Below, piece after piece: positions 18,103-26,570 of a stretch of 35,691 nt of DNA. The DNA lies in contig CALFER010000028.1 of the NCBI GenBank assembly GCA_937951895.1, forward strand, positions 1 to 35,691. Reading direction: 5' to 3'. The translations under genes and the position numbers were made by a program. The notes below the pieces were generated by a model. It was given only the letters and a program-made list of their open reading frames with translations, ran no database searches and was not told the DNA's origin. How positions within the stretch are numbered: the stretch's first letter is position 1; every line of letters starts with the position of its first letter. Source of the DNA: an uncultured bacterium (GTDB taxonomy: Bacteria > CSSED10-310 > CALFER01).

Positions 18103-18603
18103 GTGATCGATCTCAACAGTCAGGCCGTGCCCAAAGGGTATTACCGCCGGATCGGAGGCCGGCTCGGCAGGCAACTCGGGCCACTGCCTCTGGCCATCTC
18201 CATCGCCCGTGTCATGATCGGACCGGACCACATTCTGCTCATCGACGGTGGCCTTGTGTTCGAACGTTACCATCGCTTTTATTTTCGGGACATCGAGGCC
18301 GTCATTGTCCGGAAAACCATCACGCGCGTTCTGTCGCTGATCCTGATGCTCATTCTGACCGCCCTGTTCGCCCTCCCGGCCGTTTTCGTAACCGACGAGT
18401 TCGCCCGGACGGTACTGATCGTCTGCGCTTCCCTGACGCTCCTGCTGGGCATCATCGGCTGGTTCCGTGGACCGACCTGCGCCTGTTACATCCGGACAGC
18501 GGTCCAGACCGCGCGCCTGTATCCGATCTGCCGGATGCGACATACACGCACCCTGTTCGCGGCCCTCGCATCGATCCGTCTCCAGGGGATGGCCCCGGAA
18601 TGA
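18103..18603 (+). CDS. Hypothetical two-helix membrane protein
   Basis: 166 residues starting with GTG at 18103, right after the preceding stop. The first 70 residues are soluble, with strand-like segments (DHILLIDGGLVFERYHRFYFRDIEAVIV) that recall a bacterial PH-like fold; two hydrophobic helices follow (about 70-92 and 98-118). The C-terminal part is basic with three Cys. The overlap with the next start (ATGA) places it firmly in the operon. The family is not recognised. Confidence 0.68.
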   Translation: MIDLNSQAVPKGYYRRIGGRLGRQLGPLPLAISIARVMIGPDHILLIDGGLVFERYHRFYFRDIEAVIVRKTITRVLSLILMLILTALFALPAVFVTDEFARTVLIVCASLTLLLGIIGWFRGPTCACYIRTAVQTARLYPICRMRHTRTLFAALASIRLQGMAPE

Positions 18604-18932
18604 ACCTGACTGCCCGGCATTGCTCGATTCACCCCACCCGTGAGGCGGCGGTCCGCTGTCCGTCGTGCAGCCGGTTCTTCTGCCGCGAGTGCGTGACCGA
18701 AACGGAAGGCCGGATGCTGTGCGCCCGATGTCTCGGCGAGAACCAGACACAATCGGATTCCTCGCGGCGATCAATCTTTTCAGCCTGGATCGGTCCGCTG
18801 GCCGGCGCCCTGACCGGATGTCTTCTGCTGTGGACCGTCTTCTACCTGGCCGGCCTGCTGATCTGGAACATCCCCGCATCGTATCACCAGAACCCGGTCC
18901 TCTATCCGGAGGAGACAGCCGGTGAGGAATAA
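18600..18932 (+). CDS. Small B-box zinc-finger membrane protein
   Basis: 110 residues. The N-terminal part reads CSIHPTREAAVRCPSCSRFF, then CRECV and CARC, the Cys/His spacing of a B-box zinc finger. One long hydrophobic segment follows (about 60-88) with a short acidic tail. It overlaps the previous gene by four bases and runs 11 bases into the next. Such fingers are also found on bacterial rhomboid proteases and other membrane proteins, but no protease domain is present here. Probably an adaptor in the membrane assembly encoded by this operon. Confidence 0.7.
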   Translation: MNLTARHCSIHPTREAAVRCPSCSRFFCRECVTETEGRMLCARCLGENQTQSDSSRRSIFSAWIGPLAGALTGCLLLWTVFYLAGLLIWNIPASYHQNPVLYPEETAGEE

Positions 18933-20721
18933 GGAATCATCGGTATTCGGCCCGGGAATCCTGGATGTCGCCGAAGAGGCGGTCGAGTTGCTCATGCGCG
19001 CGCCCTGGAGCGTCCTGCTCCGGTACTTCCTGGGAACGATTCCATTCGGTGCATTCGGGCTATACGCATTCGGTGAACTCAGTTTCAATCCCACCGGTGA
19101 ATCCTTCCTTCCTCTCCTTGCAGGCATCGCAGCCCTGCTGTTCATCTGGATGAAGTATCATCAGTCCGCATTCATGGCCGGCCTGCTCGCATTCCACTCG
19201 GGCAACCCGCATCCGGCTCGGAGTATTCCACACCGTTTCCGGGCCGTGCTGCTCCATGCGTTCGTTCAACCGATCGGCCTGCTCATGATGATGATCGGGT
19301 TTCTGTTTGTATTCCCGTTCATGCGTATATCCGCATTGTTCAACTACATCACCCTGCTGCTTTCAACACCCATGCCCTCGTTCCGGATGCAATTCAACAC
19401 GGCGGTCCGAGCCTCCGGCATCCGTCCTCAGCGCCATCTCGCGCTGAACTGGCTCTTCCATCCCTGGTTTCTCGGCGCAGCATTCCTCCTGGTCCTGATC
19501 ATCCTGCCGGTGCTGATCCACGGGTTCAAGCTGGATGAAGCGATCTACTACCTCGTTGCCGGACTGATTGTCTTTCTTTCCGCCCTGTCGTCGCCACTCG
19601 GCGCTGTGCTCTACGGAAACATCGCCGCCGCTCTGTTCCTGCTCCCCGGACTGATCCTCACGTTCTCCGGCATCGAAAACGCCTTCACGCGCCTGGGTTT
19701 CGGGCTGTTCTCGACCCTGTTCTTCGCCGCTGCATTCGTCCTGACATTTCTGATTCTCGATCCGGTCATGAAAAGCATCTACGTGATTCTGTTCTTCTAC
19801 GATTCCTCGCGAACCACCGGCGAAGACCTGCGCGCAACGCTCCGACGGATCACACGCCCGGTCCTCCCGCTCCTCCTCCTGTCAATCCTCTCATCGACTG
19901 CCCTGAGCGCATCCCCGCCATCTCCGGACTCGATATCACCCGACTGGACCCGAGCAGCGCCGAACGCCTCGTATATCGCGTCATTTGAAGAATCGCTCCG
20001 CCATGAGATGAGCGATCCGGAATATCTCTGGAAACTCGACCGGGAATACGCATTCGTGCCCGACAACGTCCGTGATCTCAATGCCGTCACCCGATTTCTC
20101 GGCAGGATCACCGATGCACTCTCGAAATGGTTCGACAAAATCCGGGATGTGATCCGTAAACTCCGGGACTGGTGGCACGATCTGATCACACCGGACATGC
20201 CGGATGCCTCCGCGACCACATCGGAACGAGGTCTTTCGCAGTCCGAACTCGCCGCCGTCATGCTGGCCGCCGCCACTGTGCTGCTCGCGCTCCTCCTCAT
20301 CCGCATCAGGCGTCGGATGCGACGGATCGATGCGCCCGATTCAGGGGACATTCACACGCCGGACGAACCCGAAAGTGATGCCGAGCGCGCCGCGGCGTTG
20401 CCGGAATCCGACTGGATCGAGGCGGCCGAGCGGCTTCTGTGTGAGGGGGACCGTCGCGGTGCGTTGCGGGCATTCTATTATGCCGTGCTGGCGTGCCTCG
20501 CGACCATGAATCTGCTCGTGTTAGCCAGACACAAAGCGGATCGCGAGTATCTCGCTGAACTCAGACGCCGTGCGGGTCACAAGCCCGGCCTGGACGGCGA
20601 ATTCCGGGAGATCGTTCATACGTTCCAGACGTTCCGCTACGGCGATCGCGACGTGACGGAGGAGGGAGTCGACCGGTTCCGGCGGCTTCAGGAAACCGTG
20701 AGGCGACATGCATCGACGTGA
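18922..20721 (+). CDS. Multi-pass membrane protein with C-terminal DUF4129 domain
   Basis: 599 residues from a GTG at 18922 preceded by GGAGGAGA. The N-terminal half has about seven membrane helices. A loop follows (about 330-430), then one helix near 440-455. The last 110 residues (SDWIEAAERLLCEGDRRGAL onwards, with FQTFRYGDRDVTEEGVDRF) match DUF4129. DUF4129 proteins are usually encoded beside MoxR ATPases, DUF58 and DUF4350 proteins, as here. Their role is not settled; they are thought to belong to a MoxR-dependent membrane assembly. The 3' end overlaps the next gene by 14 bases. Confidence 0.8.
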   Translation: MRNKESSVFGPGILDVAEEAVELLMRAPWSVLLRYFLGTIPFGAFGLYAFGELSFNPTGESFLPLLAGIAALLFIWMKYHQSAFMAGLLAFHSGNPHPARSIPHRFRAVLLHAFVQPIGLLMMMIGFLFVFPFMRISALFNYITLLLSTPMPSFRMQFNTAVRASGIRPQRHLALNWLFHPWFLGAAFLLVLIILPVLIHGFKLDEAIYYLVAGLIVFLSALSSPLGAVLYGNIAAALFLLPGLILTFSGIENAFTRLGFGLFSTLFFAAAFVLTFLILDPVMKSIYVILFFYDSSRTTGEDLRATLRRITRPVLPLLLLSILSSTALSASPPSPDSISPDWTRAAPNASYIASFEESLRHEMSDPEYLWKLDREYAFVPDNVRDLNAVTRFLGRITDALSKWFDKIRDVIRKLRDWWHDLITPDMPDASATTSERGLSQSELAAVMLAAATVLLALLLIRIRRRMRRIDAPDSGDIHTPDEPESDAERAAALPESDWIEAAERLLCEGDRRGALRAFYYAVLACLATMNLLVLARHKADREYLAELRRRAGHKPGLDGEFREIVHTFQTFRYGDRDVTEEGVDRFRRLQETVRRHAST

Positions 20722-21973
20722 GATCACCGCTGCTCTGGTCATCATCGCGCTGCTCGCGGGGATGCTCGCCGCCGCATTGCATCTCTTCCGGATGGGCATG
20801 GTCAAAGGCGATCTGCACCCGCCGCACTCGACGCATCGTTCCGCGCCGGACGGACTGAAACTCCTCTACGAAAGTCTTGCGCGCATGGACACGGTGTCGA
20901 TTTCACGTCATTATCGCCCGTTGCGATGGCTGACCGGCGCGCCGGACCGGACACTCGTGATCGCCGGCATCGAGTCGGACGATGCGTTCCGGTTGGATCG
21001 CGAATCCGCACAAGCGCTCGATCGCTTCATGGAATCCGGAGGCCGGATCGTTCTGGCGCTGAATTACACGACGGAATGGTTGGCAGAAAAAGACGATCAC
21101 GAGCGGAATTTCGTCGGACCGCCGGAGCCGGAAAATCCGGAAGACGATCCGGCACGGGCAGAACGGCGGCCGGTCGATCTCCTGGAGCACTGGGGGTTCC
21201 GGGTCGTGATCAACCCGCGCTATTGGGCCGAAGACGAAATGCCTGCCGAGGACGAAAACGGTGTGGAATCGGAGGCAGGGGAGATGCCGATCGAGGCTGT
21301 TTATCAGGGGAACGATCCTGCGGCGCCGTCCGGATTCGCCTGCTGGTACGACATGACCGGCCTCGAATTCACGGATGAGGCGTGGTCGATCGATTACCGG
21401 TATCTGGACGAGCCGGTGGTGGCGACGCGGCGATTCGGTGACGGCAGGCTCCGGATCGTGGCGAACATGCACATCCTGAGAAACCAGGGGTTGATCTACG
21501 ACGCCGATCCGGAATGGATCGCGTGGGTGCTCGGGCATGCGCACGAGATCATTTTCGATGAGAGTCACCTGGGCGTCGTCGAGCAGCGGGGGATCATGTG
21601 GCTGGCGCTCCGGCACGATCTGGAATGGGTGGTTGCCGCGTTCTGTCTGGGTGCGCTGCTCTACATCTGGCGCAATGCGACGCCGTTGCCACCCCGCCGG
21701 TCGACCGATCGCGTCGATGCGACGCCCGCGCACGCAGAGGCGGCCATCGAAGGACTCCATGGCCTGATCATCCGCTTTATCCCACCCGCCGCGCTTCTCG
21801 GAATCTGCTGGGATGTCTGGCGGCGGAAGAACCCGCAATACGAGGCGCTCGACGAGGCTCGCAGGACCGCCGTCGAGGCACTGATCGAGCGCGAGGGCGA
21901 CGGATTGAATGACGCCGAACGCATCCGGAGATACCGGCGCATCAGGGCGCTTTTGAAAGAGAGGTCAACGTGA
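20708..21973 (+). CDS. DUF4350 membrane protein
   Basis: 421 residues starting at ATG 20708 inside the end of the DUF4129 gene. One N-terminal helix (about 8-27) is followed by a soluble domain with STHRSAPDGLKLLYESLARM, LVIAGIESDDAF and SGGRIVLALNY, which is the DUF4350 pattern, related to GldG-type ABC-associated domains. A second helix lies near 300-318, with a cytoplasmic tail of about 100 residues. DUF4350 partners DUF4129, MoxR and DUF58 in many bacteria. An acidic insert (about 139-185) is rich in Glu and Asp. Function undetermined. Confidence 0.78.
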   Translation: MHRREITAALVIIALLAGMLAAALHLFRMGMVKGDLHPPHSTHRSAPDGLKLLYESLARMDTVSISRHYRPLRWLTGAPDRTLVIAGIESDDAFRLDRESAQALDRFMESGGRIVLALNYTTEWLAEKDDHERNFVGPPEPENPEDDPARAERRPVDLLEHWGFRVVINPRYWAEDEMPAEDENGVESEAGEMPIEAVYQGNDPAAPSGFACWYDMTGLEFTDEAWSIDYRYLDEPVVATRRFGDGRLRIVANMHILRNQGLIYDADPEWIAWVLGHAHEIIFDESHLGVVEQRGIMWLALRHDLEWVVAAFCLGALLYIWRNATPLPPRRSTDRVDATPAHAEAAIEGLHGLIIRFIPPAALLGICWDVWRRKNPQYEALDEARRTAVEALIEREGDGLNDAERIRRYRRIRALLKERST

Positions 21974-22938
21974 CGGAAGTGAATCTCGACAAGGCTCAGG
22001 ACATCATCTCGCAGGTGCGTGACGAAGCCCGCCGCGTCATCATCGGACAGGAAGCCGCGGTCGATCTGGCCCTGCTGGTCATCCTCACCAGTGGACATGC
22101 GCTCATCGAAGGCGTTCCAGGTATCGCCAAGACACTGCTTGTGCGGACACTCGCGGCAATCTTGGGCTGCGCGTTCGACCGGATCCAGTTCACTCCCGAT
22201 CTGATGCCGTCCGATATCACGGGAACCCACGTGTTCAACATTCAGAACAACAGTTTCAATCTGGTCAAAGGGCCGGTGTTCACGACGTTTCTGCTGGCCG
22301 ACGAGATCAACCGGGCGCCGGCGAAAACGCAATCCGCGCTCCTGCAGGTCATGCAGGAGCGGATGGTGACGATCGACCGTGAAACGTTCCGGCTGTCGCC
22401 CAATTTCACGGTCTTCGCCACGCAGAACCCGATCGAATACGAAGGCACGTTCCCGTTGCCGGAAGCGCAGCGCGACCGGTTCATGATGAAGATCGTCATG
22501 GATTATCCGACGCGCGAGGACGAAGCGGCGCTTGCCTCGAGCATGCTCCGGGGGCAGTCTCCCGAGAAAACGCTGGCGTCGGGCAATATTCGATCCGTTC
22601 TGACGGAGGAAGCGCTGGTCGTGTCTCGCCGGGCGCTCGAAACGGTGACAGTCCGCGACGAACTGGTCGGCTACATCGTCGATATCGTGCGGCGGACGAG
22701 GCAACACGACAGCGTGCTGGTCGGTGCCGGTCCGCGCGCCACGCAGTCCCTGATTCTCGCCGTCCGCGCCTGGGCGGTCATCAACGGCCGCGATTTCGTG
22801 ACGCCCGATGATATCAAGGATCTCGCCCACCCGGTTCTCGCCCACCGCCTCATCCTGCGTCCCGAGATGGAAATTGAAGGTGTGACGATCGATGAAGTCG
22901 TCGCCGGTGTGCTGCAGACCATCGCGGTGCCGCGGTAA
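21970..22938 (+). CDS. MoxR-family AAA+ ATPase
   Basis: 322 residues from GTG 21970, overlapping the previous stop. Walker A is GVPGIAKT (48-55), the usual MoxR form. Walker B is FLLADE (107-112), followed by INRAPAKTQSALLQVMQE. Sensor 1 is in FATQNPIEYEGTFPLPEAQ (about 149-167), with arginine-finger candidates R168 and R170. MoxR ATPases are cytoplasmic chaperone-like motors that help mature or insert partner proteins, often ones with von Willebrand-type domains. The neighbouring DUF58, DUF4129 and DUF4350 genes form the usual partner set. Length and motifs are normal. Confidence 0.93.
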   Translation: MTEVNLDKAQDIISQVRDEARRVIIGQEAAVDLALLVILTSGHALIEGVPGIAKTLLVRTLAAILGCAFDRIQFTPDLMPSDITGTHVFNIQNNSFNLVKGPVFTTFLLADEINRAPAKTQSALLQVMQERMVTIDRETFRLSPNFTVFATQNPIEYEGTFPLPEAQRDRFMMKIVMDYPTREDEAALASSMLRGQSPEKTLASGNIRSVLTEEALVVSRRALETVTVRDELVGYIVDIVRRTRQHDSVLVGAGPRATQSLILAVRAWAVINGRDFVTPDDIKDLAHPVLAHRLILRPEMEIEGVTIDEVVAGVLQTIAVPR

Positions 22939-22949
22939 ACGGGATCCCG

Positions 22950-24293
22950 ATGATCGTGCCTCTGCCCCGCCTCATTTTTCTCACGCTGGTCGTGCTCGCG
23001 CCCGTTTCGCTTCTGGCCACGCTGCTCCCGGGTTTCGCGCTGCTGCCGCCCCTTCTGTTCGGAGGTGTATTGCTGCTGGTCATCGCGGATCTCCTCATCG
23101 GAATGAGCCGGCTGGATGCCGTCACGGTTGATGCGCCGCCCCTGCTCCGCACGACACGCGGCGCGGAATTCCCGCTCGACCTGTCGCTCCGGAGCAGATC
23201 GGAACGATGCCGGATCGCGCTGGAATGGCCCGAAGCGATCGAGGCGGATGTGGAGGAGATCGATGTGCGCTCGGCGGGTGTCGATTCCCCCCTGCGCGTG
23301 TCGTGGCGCTGCCGGGCGTTCAGTCGAGGGGTGTGGCGGATCGAGCGATGTGCCATCGAGATCCCTGCGCCGCTGGGATTGATGGCGTTCCGGAAAATTG
23401 CGCCGCTGTCGGTTGAAGTCCGGGTGTATCCGGACCTGACGGAGGAGAAAAAACAGGCGCCCGCGGTGTTTCTGACGCGCGGCGGCATGGGTGCGCACGC
23501 CTTCAGATATCTCGGGAAGGGCCGGGAATTCGAGACCTTGCGCGAGTATGTCGCGGGGGACACCTACGCGGACATCCACTGGAAGGCGACGGCCCGGCGG
23601 AGTCGCCCCGTGACGAAGATTTACCAGATCGAGCGAACGCAGGAAGTCTATGCGATCATCGATGCGGCGCGGCTGAGTCTGAGGCGGATCGGGGGTGAAA
23701 CGGAGGCGCGGGGGACGGGCGGTGAGCGTTCCGAGATCATCGATTTTTACATTCGCGCCGCCATGACGCTCCAGATCGCCGCCGCGCGCCAGAACGACCT
23801 GTTCGGGCTGGGCGTCTTCAGCGATCGGATGGACGGGTTCATGCGGTCGGGGGCCGGGCCGGCTCACATGAATCTGTGCCGGAATCTCCTGTTTCATCAG
23901 CGTGCCCGTGCCGTCACGCCGGATTTCATGGATGTCTTCGGGTTTCTGCGTTCGCGGATCCGGCGACGGGCGTTGATCTTCATCCTGACCAGTCTGGACG
24001 ATCCGGGGATTTCGGATCAGTTCACCCGGCACATCGAAACCGTCGCCCGCAAGCATCTCGTGGTCGCCGCCATGATGCGTCCGGACGGCGCGCAGCCGCT
24101 GTTCAGTTCGTCCGTCGATGAAACCGGCGACATCGCGCGCCATCTCAGCGGTCATATCCAGTGGCAGAAACTGCGTGAACTCGAACAGGTGCTCAGGCGA
24201 AAAGGGGTGCAGTTCATGCTGATGGATCATCCGAAAACCGCCGTCCAGTTGCTCGAACGCTACCTGCAGATCAAGCAGAGGCAGTTGCTGTGA
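22950..24293 (+). CDS. DUF58 protein (MoxR partner)
   Basis: 447 residues. Two N-terminal hydrophobic helices (about 9-26 and 30-50) anchor it. The central motif GREFETLREYVAGDTYADIH with WKATARR (191-217) is the DUF58 signature. The C-terminal half has the strand-helix pattern of a von Willebrand A-like fold (VYAIIDAARLS, FGLGVFSDRM, LIFILTSLDDPG). DUF58 proteins are nearly always encoded next to MoxR and are likely clients or adaptors of the ATPase. It lies 11 bases after the MoxR gene. Clear MIDAS residues could not be confirmed by eye. Confidence 0.9.
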   Translation: MIVPLPRLIFLTLVVLAPVSLLATLLPGFALLPPLLFGGVLLLVIADLLIGMSRLDAVTVDAPPLLRTTRGAEFPLDLSLRSRSERCRIALEWPEAIEADVEEIDVRSAGVDSPLRVSWRCRAFSRGVWRIERCAIEIPAPLGLMAFRKIAPLSVEVRVYPDLTEEKKQAPAVFLTRGGMGAHAFRYLGKGREFETLREYVAGDTYADIHWKATARRSRPVTKIYQIERTQEVYAIIDAARLSLRRIGGETEARGTGGERSEIIDFYIRAAMTLQIAAARQNDLFGLGVFSDRMDGFMRSGAGPAHMNLCRNLLFHQRARAVTPDFMDVFGFLRSRIRRRALIFILTSLDDPGISDQFTRHIETVARKHLVVAAMMRPDGAQPLFSSSVDETGDIARHLSGHIQWQKLRELEQVLRRKGVQFMLMDHPKTAVQLLERYLQIKQRQLL

Positions 24294-24302
24294 GTCCATG
24301 AC

Positions 24303-25310
24303 ATGATCATCGATATTCGTAAATTCATACTCGAGGGCCGGTCAAGCTGGAGCGAACTCGAGGAATTTCTGGACCGGCTCGCATCGGATCCCGGTTTCGC
24401 GCCGGATCTGCAGCAACTCGCGCGTCTGCAGTTTCTGTATCAGCGCACCTCGGCGGATCTGGCGCGCGTCAAGACATTTTCCTCGGAACCGGAACTCGTC
24501 GGATATCTCGAAGCCCTCGTCGGCCGGGCGTATGCCGAGATCCACGAGTCGCACCGGCGCAGATTGGCCGGCAATCCCCTCACGTGGTTTTTCCGGACGT
24601 TTCCCGAGACATTCCGGCGGAACATCGGATATTTCAAAACCGCCCTGATCGTGACGCTGATCGGGATAGCGGCGGGCGTGCTGTTTCTGGCGATCGACCC
24701 GGAGGCGCGCGAGGTGCTCATGCCGTTTCCCGGACTGCTGCAGGATCCCTCCGAGCGGGTGGCCGACGAGGAATCCGCGGGGGCTGCGGAGCAGGCGGAC
24801 CGGCATGCGACTTTTGCGGCACAGCTCATGACGCACAACATCAAGGTATCGGTGTTCGCGATGGCTGCCGGGATGACCTGGGGATTCCTGACCGTCGTGC
24901 TGTTGTTTTACAATGGCGTGATTCTGGGTGCCGTCGCGTTCGATTATGTCCGGGCGGGCGAAAGCCTGTTTTTGAGCGGATGGCTGCTGCCGCACGGATC
25001 GATCGAAATCCCGTCGATTCTGATCGCGGGGCAGGCCGGGCTGCTGCTGGGCGTGGCGATGATCGGGAGGCGTTCGCCTGACCGGCTCGGATTGCGGCTG
25101 CGGAAAATTCTGCCGGATCTCGTGACGCTGATCGGCGGTGTGATGATACTGCTGGTCTGGGCGGGGCTCATCGAGGCATTTTTTTCGCAGTACCATTACC
25201 CGCTCATCCCGTATGAGGTGAAAGTGCTGTTCGGCCTGGTCGAACTCCTCATCCTGGCGGCATTTCTGAAGCTGGGCGGAGGCAAGCGGAGAGAGGGGGG
25301 ATCGGGATGA
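24303..25310 (+). CDS. Stage II sporulation protein M-like (SpoIIM/DUF95) membrane protein
   Basis: 335 residues. The N-terminal 100 residues are soluble and helical; membrane segments lie at about 112-130, 182-212, 220-255 and 275-330. The motif WLLPHGSIEIPSILIAGQAG (about 225-245) is typical of the SpoIIM/DUF95 family. In Bacillus SpoIIM belongs to the engulfment peptidoglycan machinery, but most relatives are in non-sporulating bacteria, often beside RDD and MoxR-DUF58 genes, and have no proven role. Nothing here suggests sporulation. It overlaps the next gene by four bases. Confidence 0.85.
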   Translation: MIIDIRKFILEGRSSWSELEEFLDRLASDPGFAPDLQQLARLQFLYQRTSADLARVKTFSSEPELVGYLEALVGRAYAEIHESHRRRLAGNPLTWFFRTFPETFRRNIGYFKTALIVTLIGIAAGVLFLAIDPEAREVLMPFPGLLQDPSERVADEESAGAAEQADRHATFAAQLMTHNIKVSVFAMAAGMTWGFLTVVLLFYNGVILGAVAFDYVRAGESLFLSGWLLPHGSIEIPSILIAGQAGLLLGVAMIGRRSPDRLGLRLRKILPDLVTLIGGVMILLVWAGLIEAFFSQYHYPLIPYEVKVLFGLVELLILAAFLKLGGGKRREGGSG

Positions 25311-26065
25311 GATCGCGGGCGCGCATCACGACTCCGGAAGGCATCACGTTTTCACTCGCGACAGCCGGGCCGGTCTCGCGTTTCCTGGCCGTTTCGGTCG
25401 ATATCGCCTGCGTGTCGCTGCTGGCGGGGATTTTCGATCGCCTGATGGGTGTTTTGGGGTTGATTTCCGAGGATTGGTCTCTGGCCGTGGCGATCATCGC
25501 GTATTTTGTGATTTTCATGGGTTTTTCGATGGCCTTCGAGTGGTTCCGGGGAGGGCGGACGCCGGGGAAGTACGTGACGGGGCTGCGGGTGATCGATGCG
25601 GACGGGTTGAGGCTGTTGCCGGTGCAGATCGTCATGCGGAATCTGTTCCGGCTGTTCGACATGCTGCCGGTTTTCTACGGGCTGGGTGGGGTGGTGTGTC
25701 TTTTGAATCCGCGGCGGCAGCGTCTGGGGGACATCGCCGCCAATACGATCGTGATCCGGGATCGGAAACTCGCGCTGCCCGACATGCGATATCTCGAGAC
25801 GGGCAAGTTCAACTCGTTCCGGGACCACCCTCAACTCGTGGCACGGCTGCGGCAGAAAACCTCGCCGGAGGAGGCGTATCTGGCGGCGGCAGCGATTGCC
25901 CGGCGGGATGAGATGGATGCGGATGCCCGGGGAGAGGTATTCCGGGAGTTTGCGGCGCATTTCCGCGCGAAGGTCGTGTTTCCGGACGAAGCGGTTGAGG
26001 GGTTATCAAACGAGCAGTATGTGAGGAATGTTGCGGATGTTCTGATGGCGCAGAGTCGAATGTGA
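25307..26065 (+). CDS. RDD-family membrane protein with soluble C-terminal extension
   Basis: 252 residues. The RDD domain fills residues 15-150: RFLAVSVDIACVSLLAGIFD with the Arg and Asp of the first helix, GGRTPGKYVTGLRV after the second, and QRLGDIAANTIVI at the end. The last 100 residues are soluble and helical with conserved-looking charges. It pairs with the SpoIIM-like gene (four-base overlap), an arrangement seen in many genomes, and ends the ten-gene operon. I see no terminator after the stop; the collapsed cassette relic follows at once. Confidence 0.87.
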   Translation: MRSRARITTPEGITFSLATAGPVSRFLAVSVDIACVSLLAGIFDRLMGVLGLISEDWSLAVAIIAYFVIFMGFSMAFEWFRGGRTPGKYVTGLRVIDADGLRLLPVQIVMRNLFRLFDMLPVFYGLGGVVCLLNPRRQRLGDIAANTIVIRDRKLALPDMRYLETGKFNSFRDHPQLVARLRQKTSPEEAYLAAAAIARRDEMDADARGEVFREFAAHFRAKVVFPDEAVEGLSNEQYVRNVADVLMAQSRM

Positions 26066-26107
26066 GTGAGAGTCCGAATTTACCGCGATTGATTTCGGGC
26101 ATGAGGA

Positions 26108-26280
26108 TCAATCACACAGATCCATCCAGTCAACGGCGGATTGCAATCCGGCGGGGTTCACGGCCCGGATCGTCTGTGAACAGACACAGGATTCCGATTG
26201 CATGGGTCATGTCCAGTTCATCACCCGATCCGGATTCCAGTGCCTTGTTGTTCCGGATACGGAGGTTGCTGATCGTCATT
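26108..26280 (-). pseudogene. Collapsed B-family relic
   Basis: Read on the minus strand, this stretch is made of pieces of a B gene in correct order: the VTISNLRI…ALES-GSGDELDMT region (matching B1 about 9024-9116), the ILCLFTDD segment (B1 about 9510-9536), the DDPGREPRRIA segment (B1 about 9625-9660) and the last codons with the stop (26110-26108). The joins fall at sequences repeated in B1, for example GGAATCCTG at 9108 and 9510, and TCACGGACGAT at 9526 and 9625. The relic keeps about 170 of about 1,950 bases. A plus-strand frame crossing 26062-26463 is a chance readthrough of this relic and the next. Confidence 0.85.
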
Positions 26281-26463
26281 CCCGAGATTCTGGGCATCAG
26301 CAGCCTGTTGCATCATGGGACATCGACCATCATCGTACTGCAGTTTACATGGCCCTCCGGGGATGTCGGCCACGCCGAGGGGGTGCAGTTCTGGGGAGGA
26401 TGTCCGGATCCAGAATCGGGTGATGTCGTCAGTGAGATTTCCGCTGTAGAATTTTCGTATTGA
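26281..26463 (+). pseudogene. C-family relic: only the C-terminal domain remains
   Basis: From 26281 the plus-strand frame reads PEILGISSLLHHGTSTIIV and continues through LQFTWPSGDVGHAEG to an EFSY ending with TGA at 26461-26463. It matches the last 60 residues of C1. The B relic lies head to head with it, as B, A and C would in an inverted cassette, so the A gene, the divergent promoters and most of B and C have been deleted between them. There is no start codon, signal peptide or ribosome binding site for this piece. Confidence 0.85.
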
Positions 26464-26480
26464 ATCAACCCGCGCCCCCT

Positions 26481-26509
26481 TTGAGACCAGCCGAGCTTCC
26501 TGATATGAT
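26481..26509 (+). promoter_or_regulatory. Predicted promoter of the cdsA-like operon
   Basis: TTGAGA (26481-26486), 17 bases, TATGAT (26504-26509). Transcription would start near 26516, giving a leader of about 55 bases before ATG 26571. It sits directly after the C relic. Confidence 0.55.
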
Positions 26510-26570
26510 CCTGAAGAAGGTGCTGCAGGGCTGGATGGGGAGTAGACCTGAGCGTGAAACGGGGAGATCA

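Noticed and set aside
22671..24299. Long minus-strand frame of 542 codons, with others at 21661-22845, 27288-28568 and 20903-21838
   Set aside because: They lie opposite clear genes (MoxR, DUF58, CdsA-like, kinase, DUF4350) and show only the biased composition expected of GC-rich antisense frames. None has a recognisable motif.
24303..25310. Sporulation function for the SpoIIM-like gene
   Set aside because: No other sporulation gene is present, and the family is common beside RDD and MoxR genes in bacteria that do not sporulate.
26062..26463. A plus-strand open frame of 133 codons
   Set aside because: Its first half is antisense to a B-family relic and its second half is the C-terminal relic of a C gene. 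It has no ribosome binding site and no family resembles it as a whole.
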